From: Bacteroidia bacterium
Lineage (GTDB): Bacteria > Bacteroidota > Bacteroidia > Flavobacteriales > Flavobacteriaceae
Direction: 5' to 3'
Assembly: GCA_030432635.1 (NCBI GenBank)
Contig: JAUIMB010000013.1
Location: 38,818 to 102,817, forward strand
Length of the DNA: 64,000 bases
This document shows, one piece after another, positions 1 through 8,074 of the stretch (position 1 is its first letter; every line of letters begins with the position of its first letter). The notes below the pieces were generated by a model that made no database searches, was not told where the DNA came from, and saw only the letters and a list, made by a program, of their open reading frames with translations. A program made the position numbers and the translations under genes.

Positions 1-162
1 TGGCTCATTGAATATTTGTTCAGTCATGTATTGACCAATCCAAAAAATCAGCAAGTAGTTCATGATATTGATCGAGTTTTAGGTAGAAAAGCAAAAACGT
101 TTTTAGAATATGCCCAAGAAACTGCCAAAACTGGGATATGGAATCCAATAAGTGTGGAATAA
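1..162 (+). CDS. NmrA-like NAD(P)-binding reductase, C-terminal end only
   Basis: The first 53 codons of the window are open and end in TAA at 160-162. The peptide carries the pattern FSHVLTN..., then VLGRKAKTFLEYAQETA and TGIW. From knowledge of the family this resembles the C-terminus of atypical short-chain reductases of the NmrA / NAD(P)H azoreductase type, where a conserved alpha-helical end reads roughly LGR-x-x-x-(D/T)F-x-(D/E)YA-x-x-(T/A)A-x-TG-x-W. The Rossmann part lies outside the window, so the substrate cannot be judged. A hairpin terminator follows 25 bases after the stop, so the transcript probably ends here. Confidence 0.6.
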   Translation, partial: WLIEYLFSHVLTNPKNQQVVHDIDRVLGRKAKTFLEYAQETAKTGIWNPISVE

Positions 163-186
163 TTCTTGCCAAACGTGTTTAGGTTT

Positions 187-227
187 TAGCGATTTGAACT
201 GCAATTCAAGTCGCTATTACTTTTTTT
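187..227 (+). terminator. Intrinsic terminator after the partial reductase gene
   Basis: A stem of about 12 pairs is formed by TAGCGATTTGAA (187-198) and TTCAAGTCGCTA (205-216), with a single G-T wobble and the loop CTGCAA. A run of seven T follows at 221-227. This is a good Rho-independent terminator shape for the gene ending at 162. Confidence 0.75.
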
Positions 228-473
228 CAACGTATCCTCTAAAACAGAAAGCCGGTTTAAATCTTAACATGTGTTGTCCTGTCAACAGATTCAACATCAG
301 TATTTTGAAACAATGACGGTTGAACATCAAGCAGAGCAACGTGATGACTTGATATATTTAAACTAATTTGGTGACATGCGTTTCTGAATTTACGTTCAAT
401 TTTTACCAAAACTTATAAAGTACAGCTTACATGGTTGTCCCTCTGAATGATTTTCTTAAAAGGAAGAAATATT

Positions 474-493
474 CCTACAAATTATTATCTTTA
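474..493 (+). promoter_or_regulatory. Repeated promoter-like element, copy 1
   Basis: CCTACAAAT, three variable bases, then TATCTTTA. The last 8 bases fit the Bacteroidetes -7 box (TAnnTTTG) except for the final A. The same arrangement with identical spacing lies at 9248-9267 and 21652-21671. Similarity to copy 2 continues downstream, where both contain a pyrimidine-rich CCTTTCYTTCCAA segment. The next gene starts 126 bp downstream (lipoprotein at 620). No TTG is seen at the -33 position, which suggests that the CCTACAAAT part acts as an activator site or a substitute upstream element. Confidence 0.5.
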
Positions 494-619
494 TATGTAC
501 GGAAAGAAACGTATAGAATTGGCCTCTCACCTTTCTTTCCAACGGAATTTTTAAGTTTTAATTGAGTTGAGATCTAGCTTATCATAGCTTCAAAATCGCA
601 TATCAAAAATCATTTACAT

Positions 620-1036
620 ATGAAATTGAAAACAGTTGTTTACTGCTTACTGACCTTAATGCTTTTGAACTGCGGAAGCGATGATGACAATAGTCAAAAC
701 ACCCCTTGTAACTTAAATCCATTTCCTGGAATTCAAGGGGTCACTCAATCGAATTTTCAGATCCAGGCTTTTGACCAACCCGATGCAAAGGGATATATCA
801 TTTCGGCAATAATCACAAATGATAATCTTGAACCCGTTTCAGGAAAACCAAGTTTTGTATTTAGGGAAAATGGAGAGATTATTACCTACTCCACCATCAA
901 TACCGCTTCATCTACTTCCTGCTTGGATATTGACCCTGAATCAACCTGTGATTTTGAATTCACTGTCTATTTAAGTCAAAATGAAAACATTGATAACACT
1001 ATTGAATTTCTATGTTTTTACTACTTTGATGAGTAA
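620..1036 (+). CDS. Small lipoprotein of unknown function
   Basis: The product is 138 residues. It begins with a basic MKLK, a hydrophobic stretch and the lipobox LLNC with Cys18, followed by an acidic GSDDDNSQ linker typical of Bacteroidetes surface lipoproteins. The remainder contains four further cysteines (two in TSCLDIDPESTC) and mixed beta-like sequence, with no recognisable catalytic motif. It stands alone, downstream of the repeated promoter-like element. I do not recognise a family; a role at the cell surface is inferred only from the lipid anchor. Confidence 0.7.
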   Translation: MKLKTVVYCLLTLMLLNCGSDDDNSQNTPCNLNPFPGIQGVTQSNFQIQAFDQPDAKGYIISAIITNDNLEPVSGKPSFVFRENGEIITYSTINTASSTSCLDIDPESTCDFEFTVYLSQNENIDNTIEFLCFYYFDE

Positions 1037-1135
1037 AAAATCGATTTGGTTTATCGAAATGTAAAAGCGAAAAACGAGATTCCGAAGTGAACCTTAAAAA
1101 CCTCATCGTCCACCATATTAAAAAACAGAACTAAA

Positions 1136-1891
1136 ATGACAAGAATTGGAGTTATTACACTAATGGTTTTTGCAACTATTATGCTAAGTTGCAAGTCTGA
1201 AAAATCAAAGAGCACTACTGAAAATGAAAATCTTAATCATAAAGAAAAAGAAACGAATGTATTGTCCAAGCACTTAAAACCCTTCAATTCAGAATTGCCT
1301 ACGATTGGACTTTTGATGTATGATGGCGTTTTACAAAGTGAAGTTATTGCGACATCCGACGTTTTTGCAAAACCAACAGAAAGTGGAAAACAATTATTCA
1401 ATGTGATTACAATTGCTGAAACTGACCAACCTGTAACGACTGAAGAAGGAATTAGGATCTTACCTGATTTCACTTTTAAGAATTGTCCTAAACTGAATGC
1501 GCTGTTTGTACCGAGTGCCTATGATATGTATACTCAGGTTCGTAATAAAAACATCATTGAATTCATAATAGAGAAGAATAAAGAAACTGACTATACCGTC
1601 AGTAATTGTGCTGGAGCCCAATTAATTGGAAAATCTGGAGTTGCTGATGGTCACAAAATCGTGACTTGGATTGGTGGTGGTGAACAATTACAAAAAGACT
1701 ATCCGAATTTGAAGGTACAAAACGATAGTGTCGTAACTTTTGTTGAAGACGGAAAATTTCTTTCATCGAACGGAAACTTGGCAAGCTACATATCGGCTCT
1801 TATTTTATTAGAAAAAATGACCAATACCGAGCATCGTCAATTTGTCGAAAGTTATTTATATCTCGAACAGCTTCAAAACTGGAAAGAATGA
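1136..1891 (+). CDS. DJ-1/PfpI family lipoprotein
   Basis: The product is 251 residues. A signal peptide ends in MLSC with the lipobox Cys19, followed by a Lys/Glu-rich linker. From about residue 57 the sequence shows the DJ-1/PfpI (class I glutamine amidotransferase-like) fold: GLLMYDGV..SEV at the start, LFVPSA in the middle, and the nucleophile elbow SNCAGAQLIGKSG with Cys158, then a glycine-rich SSNG. Cytosolic relatives include AraC-associated GATase1 regulators, glyoxalases, isonitrile hydratases and proteases. An exported, lipid-anchored version is less common. The activity (hydratase, deglycase-like or other) cannot be decided. No partner gene is obvious. Confidence 0.8.
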   Translation: MTRIGVITLMVFATIMLSCKSEKSKSTTENENLNHKEKETNVLSKHLKPFNSELPTIGLLMYDGVLQSEVIATSDVFAKPTESGKQLFNVITIAETDQPVTTEEGIRILPDFTFKNCPKLNALFVPSAYDMYTQVRNKNIIEFIIEKNKETDYTVSNCAGAQLIGKSGVADGHKIVTWIGGGEQLQKDYPNLKVQNDSVVTFVEDGKFLSSNGNLASYISALILLEKMTNTEHRQFVESYLYLEQLQNWKE

Positions 1892-2040
1892 GAACAGTAT
1901 CAAAAGTGAGTTTAATTCAATTATAATTAACCAAAAATCACTAATCGAATTCACAGTAATTTGCTAGCCTCACTTTACGATGAAACACCTATATGTACAT
2001 ACTTCAAATAACTTCATAAAAAACTGGTCTTCACCGTTAA

Positions 2041-2060
2041 ATAGCAAGTTTTGGGTTTTA
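2041..2060 (+). promoter_or_regulatory. Putative shared operator upstream of the Ada-like gene
   Basis: ATAGCAAGTTTTGGGTTTTA lies 47 bp before the start at 2108. A copy with one change in 20 bases lies at 3033-3052, 53 bp before the oxidoreductase gene at 3106. Matching position and sequence before two adjacent genes suggest a common regulator, possibly the AraC-type protein encoded between them. Confidence 0.55.
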
Positions 2061-2107
2061 CAACAAAAAAATGCATCCTATTTTAGCTGTTATTATTATG
2101 TAACATA

Positions 2108-2968
2108 ATGAGTGAACAAGACTACATAAATTATACCCGAATAGCGGATGCTATAAAATACATACAGCAGAATTACACAGCACAACCTACGCTAGAGGAT
2201 ATTGCCAAAAATGTTCATTTGAGTCCGTTCCATTTTCAAAAAATGTTTACTGATTGGGCTGGTGTTAGCCCTAAAAAATTCTTGCAATTTATTAGTGTTC
2301 AACATGCAAAGACAATCTTAAAAAACACGCAATCCACTTTGTTTGACACTGCTTATGAAACGGGTTTATCTGGAACGGGAAGATTACATGATCTTTTTAT
2401 GAAAATAGAAGGAATGACTCCTGGGGAATACAAAAACCAAGGAAAGCACCTTAGCATCAACTATAGCTATTTTGATACAATTTTTGGAAAAATATTGATT
2501 GCATCGACCAAAAAAGGAATTTGCTTCATGTCGTTTTCAGACGCTGAAAACGATGCCTACTTTGAACTACAAAAACTATTTCCAAAAGCGACTTTTGTTC
2601 ATAATACAGATGAAATACAGCAAAATGCCATGATCATTTATTCTCAGGATTGGACTAACATGAAAGACATTAAATTTCACTTAAAAGGGTCTCCATTTCA
2701 AATCAAAATTTGGGAAACCTTGTTAAGAATCCCATTAGGAACTGTAGCGACATATGGTAACATTGCAAAAGAAATTGACAATACTAATGCAAACAGAGCT
2801 GTAGGCTCAGCCATAAGTAAAAATCCTGTAGCCTGCTTAATACCATGCCATAGAGTTATCAAGTCAAGTGGTGCTCTTGGAAATTATAGATGGGGAAAAG
2901 CAAAAAAAATGGCACTTATTGGATGGGAAGCTGCCAATAGTACTATTCAAAATAAAGGCGCGAAATAA
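2108..2968 (+). CDS. AraC-type regulator fused to O6-methylguanine-DNA methyltransferase (Ada-like)
   Basis: The product is 286 residues in two domains. Residues about 8-108 form an AraC-type double helix-turn-helix (LEDIAKNVHLSPFHFQKMF, then GRLHDLF...GMTPGEYK). Residues about 118-275 form a methylated-DNA-protein cysteine methyltransferase with the acceptor motif PCHRVI, active Cys247, preceded by GTVATYGNIA. It removes alkyl groups from O6-alkylguanine by suicide transfer to Cys247 and probably regulates transcription. It lacks the N-terminal zinc domain with the phosphotriester-accepting cysteine of E. coli Ada, so any induction mechanism must differ. The operator-like box upstream recurs before the next gene, which suggests autoregulation and a small regulon. 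Confidence 0.9.
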   Translation: MSEQDYINYTRIADAIKYIQQNYTAQPTLEDIAKNVHLSPFHFQKMFTDWAGVSPKKFLQFISVQHAKTILKNTQSTLFDTAYETGLSGTGRLHDLFMKIEGMTPGEYKNQGKHLSINYSYFDTIFGKILIASTKKGICFMSFSDAENDAYFELQKLFPKATFVHNTDEIQQNAMIIYSQDWTNMKDIKFHLKGSPFQIKIWETLLRIPLGTVATYGNIAKEIDNTNANRAVGSAISKNPVACLIPCHRVIKSSGALGNYRWGKAKKMALIGWEAANSTIQNKGAK

Positions 2969-3032
2969 TATTTCCACAAAACACTTCACCACAAAAAACC
3001 ATAAACATCATTAAAATATCGTTTGAGTCAAT

Positions 3033-3052
3033 ATAGCAAGTTTCGGGTTTTA
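3033..3052 (+). promoter_or_regulatory. Second copy of the putative Ada-associated operator
   Basis: ATAGCAAGTTTCGGGTTTTA matches 19 of 20 bases of the box at 2041-2060 in the same orientation and nearly the same distance from the start codon. It is followed by AGGA-TTTTTG-TCCT, a small inverted repeat at about 3068-3081. Confidence 0.55.
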
Positions 3053-3105
3053 ATCAAGACTTACAAATAGGATTTTTGTCCTAGAAACCTGAAACAAAAT
3101 ACAAC

Positions 3106-3711
3106 ATGACCAAAACATTAATTGTAAGCTATACACCAAGAATCGGTTCTTACACCAAACAATTGGTAGACGAATTTATCAAGCTAGCCTCAAATAAGAC
3201 CGAAATTACATTTTTGGATTTAACAACTTCACCACCAGATCTATTGCTTCCTGACAACTTAAATATAATCTGGAGTAAAGACGAATCGAAATACACCAAA
3301 AAAGAAAAAAAACGATTATCGAATCATACCCAACTTACACAACAAGTTTTAGATGCAGACATCATTGTTTTGGCCTCACCCATGTACAACTTTTCATTAC
3401 CAGCTACCGTAAAAGCATGGATTGATGCTATTGTTGTAAATAACAAAACTTTCGCTTTTGTTGAGGGTGTAGGATTTAAAGGCCTGTGTACAGATAAAAA
3501 AGCCATAATACTTGCGGTTGCTGGAGGTGATTACTCTTCAAACCAAGAAGAGTACTTCAGCTCGACTATCAAAAAGAACTTCGAATATATAGGCATCCCA
3601 TCAAAACAAGTCTCTGCTTTTGGTGTAACACAATACCCAGAAAACAGAGAAGTCATAATAGCTAATGCTAAAAAAGAAATTTCAGATCTTATAGATAGCT
3701 ACTATGCTTAA
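3106..3711 (+). CDS. NAD(P)H-dependent FMN oxidoreductase (azoreductase-like, flavodoxin fold)
   Basis: The product is 201 residues. It starts with a beta strand and phosphate loop (TLIVSYTPRIGSYTKQLVDEF), followed by the segment ADIIVLASPMYNFSLPATVKAWID. That segment is the FMN-binding signature of the AzoR / NQO-like flavodoxin fold. A later AIILAVAGGDYSS segment contacts the isoalloxazine ring in relatives. It probably reduces quinones, azo or nitro compounds with NAD(P)H in the cytoplasm. It sits between the Ada-like gene and an SDR gene, 33 bp before the latter, and shares an operator-like box with the Ada-like gene. That context suggests a role in detoxifying electrophiles or alkylating agents; this is inference. 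Confidence 0.85.
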   Translation: MTKTLIVSYTPRIGSYTKQLVDEFIKLASNKTEITFLDLTTSPPDLLLPDNLNIIWSKDESKYTKKEKKRLSNHTQLTQQVLDADIIVLASPMYNFSLPATVKAWIDAIVVNNKTFAFVEGVGFKGLCTDKKAIILAVAGGDYSSNQEEYFSSTIKKNFEYIGIPSKQVSAFGVTQYPENREVIIANAKKEISDLIDSYYA

Positions 3712-3744
3712 AAAAGAAAATTATTCAATAAACATAATCGTCAT

Positions 3745-4476
3745 ATGGAAACATTAAAAAACAAAGTAGTTTTAATCACAGGTGCTAACAGAGGTATTGG
3801 TAAATCACTCGTAAAAGCATGCTTAGAAAAAGGAGCAAGGAAAATTTATGCCACTGCAAGGGATGTAAACAAAATACCAGATTTTGGAAATGATAGAGTC
3901 GTTGCCTTAACCTTGGATATTACTGACAATACACAAATCCTAGAGGTTCTTGAAAAAACAAAAGACACAGAAGTACTCATTAACAATGCAGGAGTTTTAA
4001 GTCCAGGTAATATTTTGGAAGGAGAAATCAATGCTATAGAAAACGATATGAACGTCAATTATCTTGGGACCATACAAATGATGCAAGCTTTTGCTCCTAT
4101 TTTAGAGAAGAATACTCCTTCAAAAATAATTAATATCGCTTCCATAGTTGCCTATTCACCACTGCCTTCAATCGCAGGTTATTCCGCTTCAAAAACAGCT
4201 CTATATTCTGCAACTCTTTCGGTGAGGATAGAATTGGAAAAAAAAGGTGTAACCGTACATGCTGTAAATCCAGGAGCAATAGACACAGATATGAACAAAG
4301 GAAGTGACTGGGAAATGCCATCTTCAGATGAAATTGCAACAATAATTTTGGATAAGGTTGAGACAGGAACTTTGGATATTGTACCAGATGAAATAGGACT
4401 GGGAATGTACAACAAATGGAAAGAAGCGCCTTCAAAATTAGCTGCATTCTTTTCTGAACTTTACCATTCAAAGTAA
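3745..4476 (+). CDS. Short-chain dehydrogenase/reductase (classical SDR)
   Basis: The product is 243 residues, the usual length for a classical SDR. The NAD(P)-binding motif TGANRGIGKS lies near residue 14, NNAG near residue 80, and the catalytic serine in IINIASIV precedes YSASK with catalytic Tyr and Lys. It probably oxidises or reduces a carbonyl/alcohol substrate that cannot be named. It begins 33 bp after the flavin oxidoreductase and is likely co-transcribed with it. Confidence 0.85.
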   Translation: METLKNKVVLITGANRGIGKSLVKACLEKGARKIYATARDVNKIPDFGNDRVVALTLDITDNTQILEVLEKTKDTEVLINNAGVLSPGNILEGEINAIENDMNVNYLGTIQMMQAFAPILEKNTPSKIINIASIVAYSPLPSIAGYSASKTALYSATLSVRIELEKKGVTVHAVNPGAIDTDMNKGSDWEMPSSDEIATIILDKVETGTLDIVPDEIGLGMYNKWKEAPSKLAAFFSELYHSK

Positions 4477-4628
4477 CAAGATCTTTAATCCATGGAAAGA
4501 CAGGTCATGTAACAGCTCATCAAGATTTTTCTACATTTCAGGAATATAAAATTTCTATGTTTCATATTTTAATGGAATTTTGCAAACGTTAACCACATAG
4601 ACTTGACGCTACTAAAGCAAAATACATT

Positions 4629-5648
4629 ATGAAAAAAAAGATACTTAGAATAGTATTATTGTTAGCAACTTTAGTTTCCTTGTTCTTTGTCCCATGGATT
4701 TTGGTTTGGGCTTGGATATTGCCATTGCCCAATACCATTCAAGAGCAAGTAGATGAAGCAATTGGTCATGGATTTGATGGAATGATTGTCTATGTCGACG
4801 AAGCAGGAAAGCCTCCTGCCTTTTATACAGGAGGTTGGAAAAATCGAGAACGTAAAATTCCTGCAGATTCTAAATCATTGTTCAAAATTGCAAGTATCAG
4901 TAAGTTATATACGGCTGTTTCCGTTGCAAAACTAGCCAAGGACAATATATTATCTTTAGACAATACACTGGCGCACTATTGTCCTGAACTTGTTGGTAGG
5001 ATTGAAAATGCTGAAAAAATCACTTTGAAACTTATGGTTCAACATCGCAGTGGTATTCCTAATTTCACAGATAATCCTTTATACTGGGAAAATGAACAGG
5101 AAAATGGGAAAAGAGCTCTCGAATTTGCACTTGACTTACCAGCAAATTTTGAACCCGATAAAGGCTATGGCTATTCAAACACAAATTATCTACTCTTAAG
5201 ACATATCATTGATAAGGTTTTGGGTTACAGTCACGAACAGTACATCAAAGAAAAAATATTAGGTCCTCTCGAATTGAACAATACATTCTTTTCGCTTGCT
5301 GAAGTAGATATAGATGATGTTATGAGTGGGTATTATGTTGGAATGGATCAAGATTTCAAGACAAATGAAAACGGCATGCTCGCTACTGCTGAAGATGTTG
5401 GCCTGTTCTTACGAGCTTTAAACGATGGTTCTGTATTTAATGAAGGTGAACAGGAAATTTACGCATCCATTTATAAGTACGAACATGGAGGTTTGGTTCC
5501 TGGGTATCAAAGTCTCGCAGAATACCATGAAGACATCGATACTGTTGTTGTTCAATTTATAAATACTACAGATTTTAATGGATATGAATGGAATTTATCT
5601 GAAATCACCATTGATCGTATTGTAAAGATTATTAAAAGAGAAGAATAA
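4629..5648 (+). CDS. Serine hydrolase, class C beta-lactamase fold, membrane-anchored
   Basis: The product is 339 residues. An N-terminal hydrophobic segment (about 5-32, rich in Trp and Pro) probably anchors it in the inner membrane with the catalytic part outside. The S-x-x-K motif is Ser89-x-x-Lys92 in KIASISKL, the Y-x-N motif is Tyr182-Ser-Asn184 in GYGYSNTNY, and a late HGG (YEHGGLVPGY) stands in the KTG position. Family members are esterases, D-aminopeptidases, penicillin-binding proteins or beta-lactamases; the substrate is not predictable. It is followed after 7 bp by an NAD(P)-binding protein gene, so the two probably form an operon. Confidence 0.85.
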   Translation: MKKKILRIVLLLATLVSLFFVPWILVWAWILPLPNTIQEQVDEAIGHGFDGMIVYVDEAGKPPAFYTGGWKNRERKIPADSKSLFKIASISKLYTAVSVAKLAKDNILSLDNTLAHYCPELVGRIENAEKITLKLMVQHRSGIPNFTDNPLYWENEQENGKRALEFALDLPANFEPDKGYGYSNTNYLLLRHIIDKVLGYSHEQYIKEKILGPLELNNTFFSLAEVDIDDVMSGYYVGMDQDFKTNENGMLATAEDVGLFLRALNDGSVFNEGEQEIYASIYKYEHGGLVPGYQSLAEYHEDIDTVVVQFINTTDFNGYEWNLSEITIDRIVKIIKREE

Positions 5649-5655
5649 ACGCAAT

Positions 5656-6387
5656 ATGAAAGTTTTAGTAGTAGGTGCAAGTGGAGCAACAGGAAAGCAA
5701 CTGGTCAATCAGCTTTTAGCTCAAGGAAATGACGTTAAAGTTATTGTTCGTTCCACAAAAAATTTACCAGAATCCTGGAAAGAAAATGGTACGGTACAAA
5801 TCATAACAGCTAGCCTATTGGAGTTAAGTGATGAAGAAATGGGCAAACATGTTTACAGTTGCGACGCTGTTGCATCATGTCTTGGCCATAATTTGACATG
5901 GAAAGGTGTCTATGGCAAACCAAGAAGACTTGTAACCGATGCCACCCAACGACTTTGTGAGGCAATAAAAAACAACAAACCAACTCAGCCAATTAAATTT
6001 GTCTTAATGAACACTTCCGGAAACCAAAATCGGGATATAGATGAACCTATTTCATTCGCTCAAAAATGCGTAATCAGCCTACTTAGATTACTATTACCGC
6101 CTCATGTGGACAATGAAAAAGCTGCAGATTATTTAAGAACCCAAATTGGTCAAAACCATGATCTTATTGAATGGTCTGCTGTAAGGCCTGACAACCTAAC
6201 GAATGAAACAAAAGTCACCGATTATGAAGTGTACCCATCTCCTACCCGAAGCGCCATTTTTAATGCTGGCAAAACCAGTCGCATCAATGTTGGTCATTTT
6301 ATGGCGAACTTGATAAATGATAATATCCTATGGAACACATGGAAAGGACAAATGCCTGTCATTTATAATAAATCGTCATTGGATTAA
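5656..6387 (+). CDS. NAD(P)-binding protein, atypical SDR
   Basis: The product is 243 residues. It opens with the Rossmann motif VVGASGATGKQLVNQLLAQG at residues 4-23, typical of atypical SDRs (NmrA, BVR-B, YwnB types) that often lack the YxxxK pair. The phrase FVLMNTSG stands where the active-site strand usually lies, and SAVRPDNL occupies the later PxxL region. It probably acts as an NAD(P)H-dependent reductase or redox sensor; the substrate is unknown. It is tightly coupled to the preceding serine hydrolase (7-bp gap). Confidence 0.8.
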   Translation: MKVLVVGASGATGKQLVNQLLAQGNDVKVIVRSTKNLPESWKENGTVQIITASLLELSDEEMGKHVYSCDAVASCLGHNLTWKGVYGKPRRLVTDATQRLCEAIKNNKPTQPIKFVLMNTSGNQNRDIDEPISFAQKCVISLLRLLLPPHVDNEKAADYLRTQIGQNHDLIEWSAVRPDNLTNETKVTDYEVYPSPTRSAIFNAGKTSRINVGHFMANLINDNILWNTWKGQMPVIYNKSSLD

Positions 6388-6469
6388 TTTATTTAAGGTA
6401 TCCAAAACCGTCAATAGGAACATGTCTAACTCATTGCTCTACTTTTCTAAGTAGAAAAAAATTTCTTAG

Positions 6470-6488
6470 CTAAAATTCACTATCTTTA
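6470..6488 (+). promoter_or_regulatory. Possible diverged copy of the repeated promoter-like element
   Basis: CTAAAATTCAC-TATCTTTA resembles CCTACAAATNNNTATCTTTA, and a TTTTCCAACG segment about 30 bp downstream recalls the CTTTCTTTCCAACG segment of copy 1. The match is weak. The next gene (6625) encodes an exported protein, as with the other copies. Confidence 0.25.
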
Positions 6489-6624
6489 AAAGATGGAAAA
6501 ATTGGTCATCAGCTTAAACTTTTCCAACGTAAATCAAATCATTCGCTCCAACTATCACTCCTAAACTCTTAGCTACTAACAAGTAGAAACCATATAACGT
6601 GCTGTGTAATTTAAACTTTTACAA

Positions 6625-7431
6625 ATGAAAAACGCTGTTTTAATCATCATTGCCTCGTTCTTTATTGGAATTATAAACTCCCAAAACAAAATAACTTTTC
6701 AGGTTGACCTAACTGATGAAGCATCTGTGAAAGACGTTGGAATAAGAGGTGGACTCAATCCGCTCTCATGGGATAAAAATGCAGTAATGCACGATAAGGA
6801 CAATAATGGAATCTACACTTTGACAGTTGAATTTCCCGACTCACTTACAGGTCAAATCTTAGAATATAAATTTCTGAAGGATGATATTTGGGAAAGACAA
6901 GACGCCAACAATCGCAAAATCGAACTAACAGGAAAGGCTCAAACCCTTCCGTTAAGTCAATGGAAAATCCATAGTGATGACTACCTGTTCAATAAAATGA
7001 GTCGGTCGTATTTTGGGAAATTCGTTTTCATTTTCCATTCAGCTAAAAAGCAAGGCAAGACTCCAAAAGAAACCGTTTTGGAAATGATTGAATATTACGA
7101 TTGGAGCCCTTGGCCATCCAAACTGAGTGATATGCTAGGCATTGTCAAATACGGACAGGAAGGACATAAAGAGGGATATTTCGAAATCTTGGAAGACAAA
7201 CCAAACACCATTAAATTTGTAATGGGACGCTATTGGAGAGAATGGTTTAACCTATATGGTGCAGGCTTTGGAATGGATGACAATGGTATCATTCAAGGTG
7301 TATCTAAAGACGATCTAGAAACGTATTACAGGACTTGGATTGACCATTTCTGCAATTACAATAATTGGACATACAACATAGAAGATCAAAGTGAATACAG
7401 ATGGGTCGTTACTGTTTCTGTTGCAGAGTAA
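6625..7431 (+). CDS. Exported protein with carbohydrate-binding-like N-domain and unknown C-domain
   Basis: The product is 268 residues with a Sec signal peptide ending near NSQ (residues 1-20). Residues about 22-115 look like an immunoglobulin-fold starch/glycogen-binding module (CBM20/CBM48 type): FQVDL..., VGIRGGLNPLSW, DNNGIYTLTVEFP, then YKFLKDD.WERQDANN. This pattern is shared with Bacteroidetes peptidases and esterases that carry such a module. Residues about 125-268 show no family I recognise. They contain a Trp/Tyr-rich stretch (YDWSPWPSKL, GRYWREWFNLYGAGFGMDDNG) and no evident catalytic motif. The gene is alone, with 237 bp of non-coding sequence before it. Confidence 0.65.
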   Translation: MKNAVLIIIASFFIGIINSQNKITFQVDLTDEASVKDVGIRGGLNPLSWDKNAVMHDKDNNGIYTLTVEFPDSLTGQILEYKFLKDDIWERQDANNRKIELTGKAQTLPLSQWKIHSDDYLFNKMSRSYFGKFVFIFHSAKKQGKTPKETVLEMIEYYDWSPWPSKLSDMLGIVKYGQEGHKEGYFEILEDKPNTIKFVMGRYWREWFNLYGAGFGMDDNGIIQGVSKDDLETYYRTWIDHFCNYNNWTYNIEDQSEYRWVVTVSVAE

Positions 7432-7548
7432 GACAACAAATGAAGCACTTAAGTCAACAGCAAGAAGATAATTTTAACATCTAACAAAGCAACCTTTTTA
7501 AATTTTAAAGACTGTAAAGTAAATGTCTGTTTTATTAAAGGAAATCCT

Positions 7549-7998
7549 ATGAAAAAATTAAGTATCAATTTACTATTATCAATCTCTCTAATAATTTCCA
7601 CTTCGTGTTCAAACAATGACACTACTGAACCTACGGTCGAAAATCTTAAAAACGTAACAGATTGTGCCTTGAATTATTCTGCTGATGACAACAATTATTA
7701 TATTGGTATTTGTTTGGATGGGACAAATTCTGCCTTACCTGGTGAAACCATAACCTTCGCAAGCAAAGCGACGGCAAATTTTTCTGAAATTATCTGGACA
7801 GTTGAAGAAGGCAATATTGACATAATCAATGTTGAAAACAGTATGGAAAACAGTGTGGAAATTGGGCGATTAAGAACCGTAGCTACACTTCGTTTTGATG
7901 CGGATTTTTCAGGAGGCAGCATAAAAGCCGAAGCCATTAACAATGATGGTGAATACGCATCGATAACCCACTTCATAGCGCAGGAAATTGACCAATAA
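7549..7998 (+). CDS. Small lipoprotein, PKD-like
   Basis: The product is 149 residues. A signal peptide ends at STSC (lipobox) and is followed by SNNDTTEP. The mature part has CLDGTNSALPGETITFASKATANFSEIIWTVEEG, which resembles the start of a PKD/Ig-like beta-sandwich where W follows the third strand. Two cysteines in the N-terminal half (DCALNY and GICLDG) could form a disulfide. No catalytic signature is seen; a surface or adhesion role is only inferred. Confidence 0.65.
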   Translation: MKKLSINLLLSISLIISTSCSNNDTTEPTVENLKNVTDCALNYSADDNNYYIGICLDGTNSALPGETITFASKATANFSEIIWTVEEGNIDIINVENSMENSVEIGRLRTVATLRFDADFSGGSIKAEAINNDGEYASITHFIAQEIDQ

Positions 7999-8074
7999 TG
8001 TGATGTTCAAGGTTTTCATAATGCTTCAACTTAAATCATAAACATATAGAAATCACATCTAAATATCAATTGGT

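Larger units (their letters stand above)
163..619. other. 457-bp intergenic region
   Basis: No convincing reading frame is present. The left end holds the terminator at 187-227. The right part holds a promoter-like element at 474-493 that recurs elsewhere in the window. The middle (about 230-460) shows nothing I can name. Confidence 0.6.

Noticed and set aside
4130..4471. 113-codon frame on the minus strand inside the SDR gene
   Set aside because: It lies wholly opposite a gene with clear motifs and has no signal or family pattern, so it is an antisense shadow.
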